Part shown: positions 1-7,696 of the stretch, piece after piece
How the letters are laid out: each line of letters starts with the position of its first letter
Position numbering within the stretch: the first letter of the stretch is position 1
Assembly (NCBI RefSeq): GCF_900109945.1
Contig: NZ_FOBX01000017.1
Coordinates: 94,539-158,538, forward strand
DNA from: Bradyrhizobium sp. OK095
GTDB lineage: Bacteria > Pseudomonadota > Alphaproteobacteria > Rhizobiales > Xanthobacteraceae
Length of the DNA: 64,000 nucleotides
Reading direction: 5' to 3'
Notes under the pieces: generated by a model
Databases searched by the model: none
What the model was told of the DNA's origin: nothing
Seen by the model: the letters and a program-made list of their open reading frames with translations, nothing else
Position numbers and translations under genes: made by a program

Positions 1-33
1 GCTGGATGTCATGCTTGTATTCCCTGGTTTCTT

Positions 34-219
34 TTATTGGTTGCTCTGCCAGATCAGCACCAGCCCGAACCCGGCCATGGCTGCGCCATAGCCGGCCCAT
101 TGCAGCTGGTTGACCATGAAGCTCGATCGCGGCCAGGGAACGGTGCCCGTGCCTTGTCCGATCCAGAGCAGCCCGACGACGAGAGCAAACAGGCCTGCGA
201 TCAGCAGAAATCTGCGCAT
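34..219 (-). CDS. small two-helix membrane protein, unknown function
   Basis: Encodes 61 residues with two hydrophobic segments (about residues 4-22 and 44-58) separated by a short polar loop, so a small inner-membrane protein is likely. The start at 219 is chosen over longer in-frame starts because a strong GGGGAGGAA ribosome-binding site lies 5-10 bases upstream on the minus strand. No family is recognised. It is divergent from the small gene starting at 359, with about 140 bases between them for promoters. Function cannot be assigned. Confidence 0.6.
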   Translation of the reverse strand: MRRFLLIAGLFALVVGLLWIGQGTGTVPWPRSSFMVNQLQWAGYGAAMAGFGLVLIWQSNQ

Positions 220-358
220 GCATTCCTCCCCATAGGTCTGCTTCTGTCGCGGCCCACGGCTTGAACGATTGCCGCAGGTCACGAAAACTTGCGGCCAGAC
301 TAACCGTAGCTGCGGTTCAGATACAATGGCTGGGGATGCAGGACTGGCGGGAGGACGC

Positions 359-571
359 ATGTCCGTGCGCAAGGTGGTCCTGGGCATTACGGCTGCGGCC
401 GCGCTGTTCAACCCTCTCTACGAATCAACGCGGACGCAGTTCGGCTTCTCTCCCCTTCAGAGCCTGCATATCGAGCTCAGCGCGGCCGAGGCGGCCAGGG
501 CGCTGAAGGCAAGCGTCACACGCTTAAAGCATCGCACAACGAAAAAGCCCCGGGCGATGCCGGGGCTTTGA
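359..571 (+). CDS. small hypothetical protein (70 aa)
   Basis: Begins MSVRKVVLGITAAAALFNP, an N-terminal hydrophobic stretch that could be a signal or anchor, followed by a polar, Ala-rich then basic tail. The ATG at 359 has a good GCGGGAGGA ribosome-binding site. The reading frame runs into the terminator hairpin of the convergent barrel gene at 544-569, so its last codons encode terminator sequence and the true protein may be shorter or the ORF non-functional. No family is recognised. Confidence 0.4.
   Translation: MSVRKVVLGITAAAALFNPLYESTRTQFGFSPLQSLHIELSAAEAARALKASVTRLKHRTTKKPRAMPGL
544..569 (-). terminator. intrinsic terminator of the outer-membrane barrel gene
   Basis: Perfect 9-bp stem, AAAGCCCCG at 544-552 and CGGGGCTTT at 561-569, with an 8-base loop. 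Read on the minus strand it ends in a short T-run and lies 27 bases past the stop codon at 597. Confidence 0.8.
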
Positions 572-596
572 CGTCTGAAGTTGAGTTCAGCTTAGC

Positions 597-1379
597 TCAG
601 TACTTGGCGACGACCGGGCCGGTCCAGTTGAAGCGGTAGACCAGCGAGGTCGAAACCGTCTGGTTCCAGTGGTTGGCACGGATGTCGTTGCCAACCGGCA
701 GGTTGGTGCCGTCGAACAGTTCGCTCTGGGTCTTCGAACCGTAGAACGCCGAACGGTATTCGGTCTTCATGAACCAGCCGGGGGACTGGATGCCGAAGAT
801 GTTCAGGTTGTTCTCGACGCCGCCGCCGATGAAGAAGCCGTTGCGGTTGTAGCCGTTGAGATGCACGCCGACCGGAACGCCAGCCAGGTTGGTGAAGCTC
901 GTGCTGCCGAAGTGAGCGCCCGAGTAACCGCCGTTGACGTAGGAGAGAACGTTCGGAGCAACCAGCCAGCCGAGGCGCACGCCGGCGGCCCAGGAGTCTT
1001 CCATCTTCTGCTTGCCGGTGATGCCGTTGAGCGGATCCTGAACGGTGCCCTTGATGCTGCCGAACTGACCGTCAGCGAACACGCCGGCGACCCAGGTGCC
1101 GCTGAACTGCCAGTCGTAGCCGAGACCGACGGTGCCGAACCAGCCCGAAGCGCCCTGGCGCTGAGCGATCGTCAGCGGAGTGCCGGTCGCGGTGGACTGA
1201 ATGGTCTGGTCCGAAGCCTGGATGCCGCCGCCGCCACCACCGAAGATGTAGAAGCCAGTCCAGTTGGCAACCGGAGCAGCCATCGGGGCCTTGACGTAGG
1301 GACGGGCAGCGAGGTCAGCCGCCGAGGCCGAACCGGTCATCGCGGCAACCGCGGTCAGTGCGAGCAAAATCTTCTTCAT
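597..1379 (-). CDS. Omp31-like outer-membrane beta-barrel protein
   Basis: 260 residues. An N-terminal signal peptide (MKKILLALTAVAAMTGSASA, cleavage after ASA) is followed by ADLAARPYVKAP and WTGFYIFGGGGGG, the usual opening of the rhizobial Omp25/31 family. The rest is Gly/aromatic-rich alternating strand sequence, and the chain ends SLVYRFNWTGPVVAKY. These proteins sit in the outer membrane as 8-stranded barrels and are often abundant; the exact role is unknown. The start at 1379 is preferred over an upstream in-frame start because the signal peptide begins there and a GGGGA ribosome site precedes it. It is monocistronic, with its own terminator at 544-569. Confidence 0.88.
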   Translation of the reverse strand: MKKILLALTAVAAMTGSASAADLAARPYVKAPMAAPVANWTGFYIFGGGGGGIQASDQTIQSTATGTPLTIAQRQGASGWFGTVGLGYDWQFSGTWVAGVFADGQFGSIKGTVQDPLNGITGKQKMEDSWAAGVRLGWLVAPNVLSYVNGGYSGAHFGSTSFTNLAGVPVGVHLNGYNRNGFFIGGGVENNLNIFGIQSPGWFMKTEYRSAFYGSKTQSELFDGTNLPVGNDIRANHWNQTVSTSLVYRFNWTGPVVAKY

Positions 1380-1602
1380 GTTGAAATCCCCAAGCTTTGG
1401 TCGGTCCGGCAGGCGCGAGCGCACTGAAGTCCTAGTGATCTGATGCCCGGACTATAGACGCTTTCCACCGAAATGCTGTTGCAGGGCAGGCACAGTCGCC
1501 GGGAAACGCCGCTCGGTGGAGATTCTGGCCGCGATCGCTTGAATCTTAAAAATCAACGTAGATTCAATATGTTGAGACGATTTTTGATGCCGGTTTTCAG
1601 GT

Positions 1603-1682
1603 AAGGTTTCGTTAGCAAATCCGACTTTGTCTGAAATGGAGGCAATCCTGCCTCTGCCTTGGGTTCGGTGAGTCGTTGGCCT
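1603..1682 (-). pseudogene. decayed copy of the parE 3' end
   Basis: On the minus strand this stretch can be read as ISDKVGFANETL, closely matching the ParE C-terminus ISDKAEFANDDL encoded at about 1770-1810. At DNA level CGTTAGCAAATCCGACTTTG around 1610 aligns with CGTTGGCAAACTCGGCCTTG around 1784, and similarity continues weakly for roughly 70 bases. It lies beyond the parE terminator and cannot be expressed as part of ParE. It is most simply a relic of a partial duplication; convergent chance similarity is unlikely but not excluded. Confidence 0.55.
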
Positions 1683-1719
1683 AGCCGTCCGGAAACGCCG
1701 AATCGTCATCACAAATGAA

Positions 1720-1748
1720 AAAAGCCCCGGACTTGGGCCGGGGCTTTT
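1720..1748 (-). terminator. intrinsic terminator of parE
   Basis: An 11-bp stem, AAAAGCCCCGG and CCGGGGCTTTT, with a 7-base loop (ACTTGGG), 17 bases past the parE stop codon. Flanking A and T runs would let it work in both directions. Confidence 0.85.
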
Positions 1749-1764
1749 GACGGAGGGCGCGGCT

Positions 1765-3810
1765 TCAGACGTCGAGCAGATCGTCGTTGGCAAACTCGGC
1801 CTTGTCCGAGATGAAGGCGAAGCGCGCTTCGGCCTTGGTGCCCATCAGCCGTTCCACCGAATCCGCAGTGGTGTCGCGGTCGTCGGCGAGCAGCACCACC
1901 TTCAGCATGGTCCGCTTGCGCGGATCCATGGTGGTTTCCTTGAGTTGCGCCGGCATCATCTCGCCGAGGCCTTTGAAGCGGTTCACCTCGACCTTGGCGT
2001 TGGCGTTGAACTCGCTCTTGATCAGCGCCGCCTTGTGCGCGTCGTCGCGGGCGTAGATCGACTTGGTGCCGTGGGTCAGCTTGTAGAGCGGGGGCACCGC
2101 GAGGAAGAGATGGCCCTGGTCGATCAGCGGCCGCATTTGCCGATAGAAGAACGTGATCAGCAGCGAAGCGATGTGGGCGCCGTCGACATCGGCGTCGGTC
2201 ATGATGATGACGCGCTGATAGCGCAGATCCTCTTCGCGATACTGCGCGAGCATGCCGCAACCGATCGCCTGCACGAGGTCGGCGAGCTGGGCGTTCGCCG
2301 TCAGCTTGTCCTTGCCCGCGGAGGCAACGTTGAGGATCTTGCCGCGCAGCGGCAGCACGGCCTGTGTCTTGCGGTCGCGCGCCTGCTTGGCGCTGCCGCC
2401 GGCCGAGTCGCCTTCGACGATGAAGAGTTCTGAGCCCTCCAAACCCGCATCGCTGCAGTCGGCGAGCTTGCCGGGCAGGCGCAGCTTCTTGCCGGCGGTC
2501 TTGCGCGCGGTTTCCTTTTCCTGGCGGCGGCGCAGGCGCTCCTCGGCACGATCGACCACGAAGTCGAGCAGCCGGTTGGCCATGTTCGGATTGCCCGACA
2601 GCCAATGGTCGAACGGATCCTTCATCGCCTGCTCGACGATGCGCTGTGCTTCCGCCGTGGCGAGACGATCCTTGGTCTGGCCCTGGAATTCAGGCTCGCG
2701 CACGAACACCGAGAGCATCACGGCCGCGCCGACCATCACGTCTTCAGAGGTGATCGAGGCCGCACGCTTGCCTTGGCCTACGCGCTCGGCGTGATCCTTC
2801 AGGCCGCGCAACAGCGCGCTGCGCAAGCCGGATTCGTGCGTACCACCATCCGGCGTCGGCACGGTGTTGGTGTAGGACGACAGGAAGCCGTCGGCATCGG
2901 CGGTCCAGGCCACGGCCCATTCGCAGGCGCCGTGTGCGCCATTGCGGCCCGACTTGCCGGAGAAGATGTCGGGATGCACCAGCGTGTCGGCGTGGATCGC
3001 TGCCGCCAGATAATCCTTGAGGCCGCCGGGGAAATGGAACGTCGCCTCCGCCGGCACGTCCTCGACGCCCTTGAGCAGTTCGGGCGCGCAGTTCCAGCGG
3101 ATCTCGACGCCGCCGAACAGATACGCCTTCGAGCGCGTCATCTTGAACAGGCGCTGCGGCTTGAACGCGGCCTTGGCGCCGAAGATGTCGGTGTCGGGCT
3201 TGAAGCGCACGCGCGTGCCGCGGCGGTTGTTGATCTTGCCGAGATTCTCGAGCTTGCCCTTCGGATGGCCGCGCTCGAACGTCATGCGGTACAGTTGCTG
3301 GCTGCGCGCGACCTCGACCTCGAGCAGCGAGGAGAGGGCGTTCACCACGGAGATGCCGACGCCGTGCAGGCCGCCGGAGGTCTCATAGACCTTGCTGTCG
3401 AACTTGCCGCCCGAATGCAGCGTGCACATGATGACTTCGAGCGCCGATTTCTTCGGAAACTTCGGATGCGGATCAACCGGAATGCCGCGGCCGTTGTCGG
3501 TGACGGTCAGGAACCCGTCGGCGCTGAGCTCGACCCCGATGAAGGTCGCGTGTCCCGCGAGCGCCTCGTCCATCGAATTGTCGATGACTTCGGCGAAGAG
3601 ATGATGCAGCGCCTTCTCGTCAGTGCCGCCGATATACATGCCGGGCCGGCGCCGGACCGGTTCCAGGCCTTCGAGCACCTCAATGTCGGCCGCCGTGTAG
3701 TTGTCCTCCGCGCCGCCCGCGCGCGAAGTCGTCTTGGCGGGCGTGCGGGGTTTCGGCTCGTCGCCACCGAAAAAATCGTCTTTTGTTTTTGGTTTCAATT
3801 GTTTGGACAT
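1765..3810 (-). CDS. parE: DNA topoisomerase IV subunit B (ParE)
   Basis: 681 residues, the ATPase subunit that with ParC decatenates daughter chromosomes. The GHKL ATPase domain has the expected boxes: EVIDNSMDEA (Mg-binding Glu/Asn), DNGRGIPVD, and GGLHGVGISVVNALS. The TOPRIM domain has ELFIVEGDSAGGSAKQARDR with PLRGKILNV, then IIMTDADVDGAHI for metal binding. The C-terminal part ends EFANDDLLDV. A low-complexity N-terminal extension of about 35 residues precedes the ATPase domain. ParE rather than GyrB is inferred from overall length and the PLRGKILNV context. It is transcribed alone, divergent from dedA. Confidence 0.95.
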   Translation of the reverse strand: MSKQLKPKTKDDFFGGDEPKPRTPAKTTSRAGGAEDNYTAADIEVLEGLEPVRRRPGMYIGGTDEKALHHLFAEVIDNSMDEALAGHATFIGVELSADGFLTVTDNGRGIPVDPHPKFPKKSALEVIMCTLHSGGKFDSKVYETSGGLHGVGISVVNALSSLLEVEVARSQQLYRMTFERGHPKGKLENLGKINNRRGTRVRFKPDTDIFGAKAAFKPQRLFKMTRSKAYLFGGVEIRWNCAPELLKGVEDVPAEATFHFPGGLKDYLAAAIHADTLVHPDIFSGKSGRNGAHGACEWAVAWTADADGFLSSYTNTVPTPDGGTHESGLRSALLRGLKDHAERVGQGKRAASITSEDVMVGAAVMLSVFVREPEFQGQTKDRLATAEAQRIVEQAMKDPFDHWLSGNPNMANRLLDFVVDRAEERLRRRQEKETARKTAGKKLRLPGKLADCSDAGLEGSELFIVEGDSAGGSAKQARDRKTQAVLPLRGKILNVASAGKDKLTANAQLADLVQAIGCGMLAQYREEDLRYQRVIIMTDADVDGAHIASLLITFFYRQMRPLIDQGHLFLAVPPLYKLTHGTKSIYARDDAHKAALIKSEFNANAKVEVNRFKGLGEMMPAQLKETTMDPRKRTMLKVVLLADDRDTTADSVERLMGTKAEARFAFISDKAEFANDDLLDV

Positions 3811-4082
3811 GTATCTTGATGCACTTTGAGGGCCGTAGAGGCGGCGAATCGGTTAAGCCGACTATGCCACGGCTCGCCTGGAAAGGTCACAGCACGGCAG
3901 ACCGGGTGGTGTGGTTGGGAGCCAATCCCGGCGATTTTACGCCGCAGGCTCAGCAATTCCCGGCAAATTGACGTCTCGGTCCGGCCTGGGCCGGGCTTTG
4001 TGACTTGATGTCACGCGAGCCCTCGGCCTACCAGTCTTTTCGATCGAGTGGAACCTGTGACGGGGCGGGAAGGCTATCTGGA

Positions 4083-4613
4083 ATGGAGCAGTATGCGCAC
4101 GCGCTGGCCGACTTTGTGCGCGCTCACCAGGCCTGGGCCGCTCCGATCGTGTTCCTGCTGGCTTTCGGGGAGTCGCTGGCTTTTATCTCGCTCTTGATCC
4201 CGGCCTGGGGCGCGCTGGTGGCGATCGGCGCGCTGATCGGCGCCAGCGGCATCAGCTTCTATCCGGTCTGGATTGCCGGCGGGATCGGGGCTGCGCTCGG
4301 CGACTGGGTCTCATATTGGTTCGGCTACCGCTACAAGGAGCAGGTCGCCCAGATGTGGCCGCTCTCGCGCTATCCGGAACTGCTTCCCAGGGGTGAGGCC
4401 TTCGTGCGGAGCTGGGGCGTCCCCAGCATCTTCATCGGCCGCTTCTTCGGCCCCTTGCGCGCTTCCGTGCCTCTCGCCGCCGGCATTTTCGAGATGCCTT
4501 ATTGGAGCTTCCAGGCCGCCAATTTTGTCTCGGCGCTGGTCTGGTCGGCGGCGCTCCTGCTGTTCGGCGACGTGATCGCGAAGATCATGGAATGGATCTG
4601 GCGGGTGGTGTGA
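4083..4613 (+). CDS. DedA family membrane protein
   Basis: 176 residues, polytopic inner-membrane protein. The DedA/SNARE-associated signature is visible: an acidic residue in the first re-entrant segment (LLAFGESLAFISLLIPAWG), GDWVSYWFGYRYK, and the GRFFGPLRASVPLAAG motif with its conserved Arg and Pro. DedA proteins are thought to flip undecaprenyl phosphate or phospholipids and affect envelope homeostasis. An in-frame start at 4005 would add 26 residues without membrane character, so the ATG at 4083, behind a GGAAGG-like site, is chosen. It is transcribed divergently from parE. Confidence 0.88.
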   Translation: MEQYAHALADFVRAHQAWAAPIVFLLAFGESLAFISLLIPAWGALVAIGALIGASGISFYPVWIAGGIGAALGDWVSYWFGYRYKEQVAQMWPLSRYPELLPRGEAFVRSWGVPSIFIGRFFGPLRASVPLAAGIFEMPYWSFQAANFVSALVWSAALLLFGDVIAKIMEWIWRVV

Positions 4614-4628
4614 GCGTGCCCGGGACGG

Positions 4629-4688
4629 CCTTGAGCTCCAAGACCTTGAGCTCCAAGACCTTGAGCTCCAAGGCCTTGAGCTCCAAGA
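4629..4688 (+). repeat. 15-bp direct repeat, four tandem copies
   Basis: Unit CCTTGAGCTCCAAGA repeated at 4629, 4644, 4659 and 4674; copies differ only near the junction base (GGCC versus GACC). Each unit holds the palindrome GAGCTC. It lies between the dedA stop and the next gene, a likely variable-number tandem repeat. Confidence 0.9.
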
Positions 4689-4783
4689 CGCGGAAGAAAC
4701 TTAAAAGACGTTCTTTTCGAGAGTGCGGCTGGTAAGTTTCGCCTGTTAGTTGAGTTCCCGACCTAGGGGCCGGGCGTCAACAT

Positions 4784-7438
4784 ATGATCGTACGCGTTTC
4801 TTCAGCTTTCCTGGTGGCGTTGCTCCTCTCGTCGCCATGCATCAAATCGTATGCCGCAGAATCATCCGACGCCGATCGGCCCGCCTGGGTCGATCCGGGC
4901 TGGCGGCGAACGGTGGCGCGCTACGCCGTTACATTCGATGAGAAGGGGCTGAGTACAGAGGTCATCGAGTTCGAAATCAAGGCGCTCGACGAGAAGGGCG
5001 CCGAGGCGATCGCGCAGCAGAGCTTTCAGTACAACAGTTATTTTGACGATTTGTCGTCGATGGCGCTTGCCACTCTCAAGGCCGATGGCAGCGTGGTCGA
5101 GGTCGACGAGCGCGCCATCCGCGATCAACCGGCTTCGACAGATTCCTCCTCGCCCTATTTCGACGAGGTTCGCGACAGGATCATCGCCTATCCGCATGTT
5201 GCTCCCGGCGACAGTATCCGCGGGCGTCTGGTCTACAAGGCGAAGCAACCGAGATTTCCAGGTGAATTTGCGCGCTCCTGGAGCGAGCCGGCGAGCCAGC
5301 CTCCCGAATTGCTCGAACTTACCGTTGATGGACCGGCATCAAGGCCGCTGCGGATCGCGTTGCGCAATGTCGAACACCGTGAAGAGAGGGTGAACGACCG
5401 AATCGTCCATCGCGTGCGTTTCAAGCAAGACGCGCCCAGACCGCGCCAGATCGACGATGAGACTCTCGCGGGTGCCGAGCGTTTCGAGGTGAGCACGTTC
5501 GCCGACTATTCCGCTTTCGCGGCGATGCTGAACGCACGCAATGCGCCCATGGCGCGGCCGGATGAGAAGCTGACGCGCCTGTCGCGGGAGATTGCGGGCG
5601 ATGCGATCGGCACGCGCGCGAAAGTCGAGCGCATTTACAATTGGGTGGCCCGAAACATCCGCTACGTCGGGATTGGACTTGAGGACGGCGGCTGGACCTC
5701 GCAGCCCGCTTCGGCGGTGCTTGCGTCGCGCTACGGCGATTGCAAGGCGCATGCGACGCTGTTCAAGGCATTGCTTGCTGCCCAGGGCATTGAGGCCAAT
5801 CTGGTCGCGGTGAACTCGGACGCGAGGTACACGCTCACCGAAGTCGCCACGCCGAATTTCGACCACGCGATCGCCTATGTCCCGGAGATCGATCAATATC
5901 TCGATCCGACCGCTTCGCTGTTCGCCTTCGGCTCCCTGCCGCCGAACCTCGCGGGCAAGCCGGTTCTCAACATCGACAAGGGCGCTTTGGGCCGCATCCC
6001 TATGGCTGGACCGGAGCGCTTCCGGCTGGCCGCGGAAACGGACTACGTCCTCGGCAATGATGGCAAACGCGAAGCCCGGTCGATCCTGTCCGGGACCAGC
6101 GTCGGCGCGCAACTGGGGCGCGTGCTCGCGCAGGGACTGGATGATGCAGACCGACGCATGGCCGCCAGGACGCTGATCGAGCAGGCCGGCCTGACTGGCG
6201 CCGGTGATTACACTTATCCAAATCCGCGCGAGCTGACAGACGATTACGCGATCACATCAACGTTTCAGATCAGCAAGCCTATCGATCTGGACCGGCCCAT
6301 GCACGTCAGAATGTTGCCTTTGACTGATCCGAGGCGATCGCTCCTGCGGTTGGCTGCACGCCAGACGACTGGACGGCCTTTTGTTTGCCGACCGATGGAA
6401 TACCGCGAGGTCGCTTCACTCACGGTTCCGGAAAACACCTTCTTCTACGAGAAACCAGCACCGATCGCCTATTCGGCGACGTTCGAAGGCAGGACGGGTT
6501 ACGGAGCCGTCCACGGCCGGATCGAGGTGAGTGGCACCATCGCCGTCGATGGCCGAATTATTCGCTCCAATGCGCTTCTTCGCCTAACGCTCGACGCACC
6601 GGTCTGCCCCGCGGAGTTTGCCTCCGCGATCGACAAGGGGTTTGATAAGCTCGATGAGTTCAGGTACGGGCCGATCGGCCTGACCCCGAAGGGAGCAGCC
6701 TCGGTCGTCGAGGTCAGTGCCGATTTCACCGACGGCGCGAACGCTTATCTTGCGCATGATTTCCAACGCGCGATGGAGCGGTTGAAGCCGCTGGCCGAAA
6801 TCGGCAATGCACGCGCGCAGTCCTATTTGGGCGCGATGTATCGGGACGGAAGTGGAACGAAGCGCAACGGAGCCGAGGCGGTCAAATGGTTTCGTCTCTC
6901 CGCCGAACAGGGCGATGTCTACAGCCAGGAGCAACTGGCTTACCTCTACGAGATTGGCACAGGGACGGCTCGCGACGAGAAGCAGGCGGCCGACTGGTAC
7001 GGCAAGGCCGCGGATCAGGGCAACGCCTACAGTCAGACCCGGCTTGCGGCCATGTACCGGGACGGACGCGGCGTTCCCCAGGACTTTGCCCTGGCGTTCG
7101 ATCTCTTTTCGAAGGCGGCCGAGCAGGGCTCGACGTACGCGCAGACGGGTCTCGGCCTCTTGCACATCAAAGGCGAAGGCGTGCCGCAGGATCTTGCCAA
7201 GGGCATATCCCTGCTGCGCAAGGCCGCAGATCAGAACGACGGTTGGGCCCAATACAATTTGGGGTGGGCCTATGAGAGTGGCACGGGCGTGCCGAAGGAT
7301 ACCCAGCAGGCGATCAATTGGTACAGCAAGGCGTCGGCTCGTGGAAACGAGCAAGCAGGCGCTCATCTGTATGAGCTGAACCGCGGTGGGGCCTTCTGGG
7401 AGACATTCTTCAGGCATCTCGGGCTGGCCAGATGGTAG
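4784..7438 (+). CDS. DUF3857/transglutaminase-like protein with C-terminal Sel1 repeats
   Basis: 884 residues with a signal peptide (cleavage near SYA-A, residue 24). Residues about 40-230 resemble DUF3857, the N-terminal module of secreted transglutaminase-like proteins. The papain-like core follows with a plausible triad: Cys320 in SRYGDCKAHATLFKALLA, His361 in NFDHAIAYV and Asp374 in YLDPTASL. After a beta-rich linker, about residues 665-870 hold five Sel1/TPR-like repeats (for example AQSYLGAMYRDGSGTKRNGA and the matching AQYNLGWAYESGTGVPKDT). Sel1 repeats mediate protein-protein contacts. It is likely a periplasmic enzyme or scaffold of unknown substrate. The combination of these three modules in one chain is unusual. 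Confidence 0.85.
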   Translation: MIVRVSSAFLVALLLSSPCIKSYAAESSDADRPAWVDPGWRRTVARYAVTFDEKGLSTEVIEFEIKALDEKGAEAIAQQSFQYNSYFDDLSSMALATLKADGSVVEVDERAIRDQPASTDSSSPYFDEVRDRIIAYPHVAPGDSIRGRLVYKAKQPRFPGEFARSWSEPASQPPELLELTVDGPASRPLRIALRNVEHREERVNDRIVHRVRFKQDAPRPRQIDDETLAGAERFEVSTFADYSAFAAMLNARNAPMARPDEKLTRLSREIAGDAIGTRAKVERIYNWVARNIRYVGIGLEDGGWTSQPASAVLASRYGDCKAHATLFKALLAAQGIEANLVAVNSDARYTLTEVATPNFDHAIAYVPEIDQYLDPTASLFAFGSLPPNLAGKPVLNIDKGALGRIPMAGPERFRLAAETDYVLGNDGKREARSILSGTSVGAQLGRVLAQGLDDADRRMAARTLIEQAGLTGAGDYTYPNPRELTDDYAITSTFQISKPIDLDRPMHVRMLPLTDPRRSLLRLAARQTTGRPFVCRPMEYREVASLTVPENTFFYEKPAPIAYSATFEGRTGYGAVHGRIEVSGTIAVDGRIIRSNALLRLTLDAPVCPAEFASAIDKGFDKLDEFRYGPIGLTPKGAASVVEVSADFTDGANAYLAHDFQRAMERLKPLAEIGNARAQSYLGAMYRDGSGTKRNGAEAVKWFRLSAEQGDVYSQEQLAYLYEIGTGTARDEKQAADWYGKAADQGNAYSQTRLAAMYRDGRGVPQDFALAFDLFSKAAEQGSTYAQTGLGLLHIKGEGVPQDLAKGISLLRKAADQNDGWAQYNLGWAYESGTGVPKDTQQAINWYSKASARGNEQAGAHLYELNRGGAFWETFFRHLGLARW

Positions 7439-7481
7439 TGACCGCAAGGCTGCGGTGGCCCGGAATGACAGCTCCAAAACC

Positions 7482-7510
7482 TTGACGTCGGGCCGATATG
7501 GCCTTAATAG
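7482..7510 (+). promoter_or_regulatory. predicted promoter of the arginine leader / paiB-argC unit
   Basis: TTGACG at 7482-7487, a 17-base spacer, then TAATAG at 7505-7510. The -35 is one base from consensus; the -10 is weak (3 of 6). The leader ATG at 7520 lies 9 bases after the -10, so a transcript could start at or within a few bases of the ATG. This is a pattern match only. Confidence 0.4.
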
Positions 7511-7519
7511 CCGCGCACC

Positions 7520-7597
7520 ATGATCAACGCCGCGACCATTCTGTTCGCCCGTCGCCGCCGCCGCTCTTTAGCGGTTCGGGCGGTCGATCGCGTTTGA
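7520..7597 (+). CDS. arginine-rich leader peptide (25 aa), candidate attenuator leader of argC
   Basis: The short ORF starts MINAATILFA, continues with five consecutive arginine codons (CGT then four CGC, codons 11-15, 7550-7564) and has two more Arg codons before a TGA at 7595. Downstream are mutually exclusive hairpins: CCGCT 7561-7565 with AGCGG 7570-7574; AGCGG 7570-7574 with CCGCT 7612-7616; and GCCGC 7611-7615 with GCGGC 7628-7632. A ribosome stalled on the Arg codons would cover the first segment and favour the second pairing, the classical attenuation logic. No ribosome-binding site is present, consistent with a leaderless start. The next genes are a paiB-like gene and argC, an arginine-synthesis gene. 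Chance Arg codons in GC-rich DNA remain possible. Confidence 0.55.
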   Translation: MINAATILFARRRRRSLAVRAVDRV

Positions 7598-7610
7598 GAT
7601 CATCGTCTTT

Positions 7611-7632
7611 GCCGCTGGATCCGATCCGCGGC
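7611..7632 (+). terminator. candidate attenuator hairpin upstream of paiB-argC
   Basis: GCCGC, a bulged T, GGAT, loop CCG, ATCC, GCGGC: a 9-bp stem with one bulge and a 3-base loop, followed by ATTCTCTCTCCT. The tail is pyrimidine-rich rather than a clean T-run, so termination strength is uncertain. Its left arm can alternatively pair with 7570-7574 inside the leader ORF. Confidence 0.45.
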
Positions 7633-7696
7633 ATTCTCTCTCCTGTCAGCGCGATCTGATCCGGCGGCCCCCAAGAAGGCCGAGCAGGAGACCACG

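Noticed and set aside
4629..4688. CRISPR-like array
   Set aside because: The repeats are directly tandem without spacers, and no cas genes are in the window.
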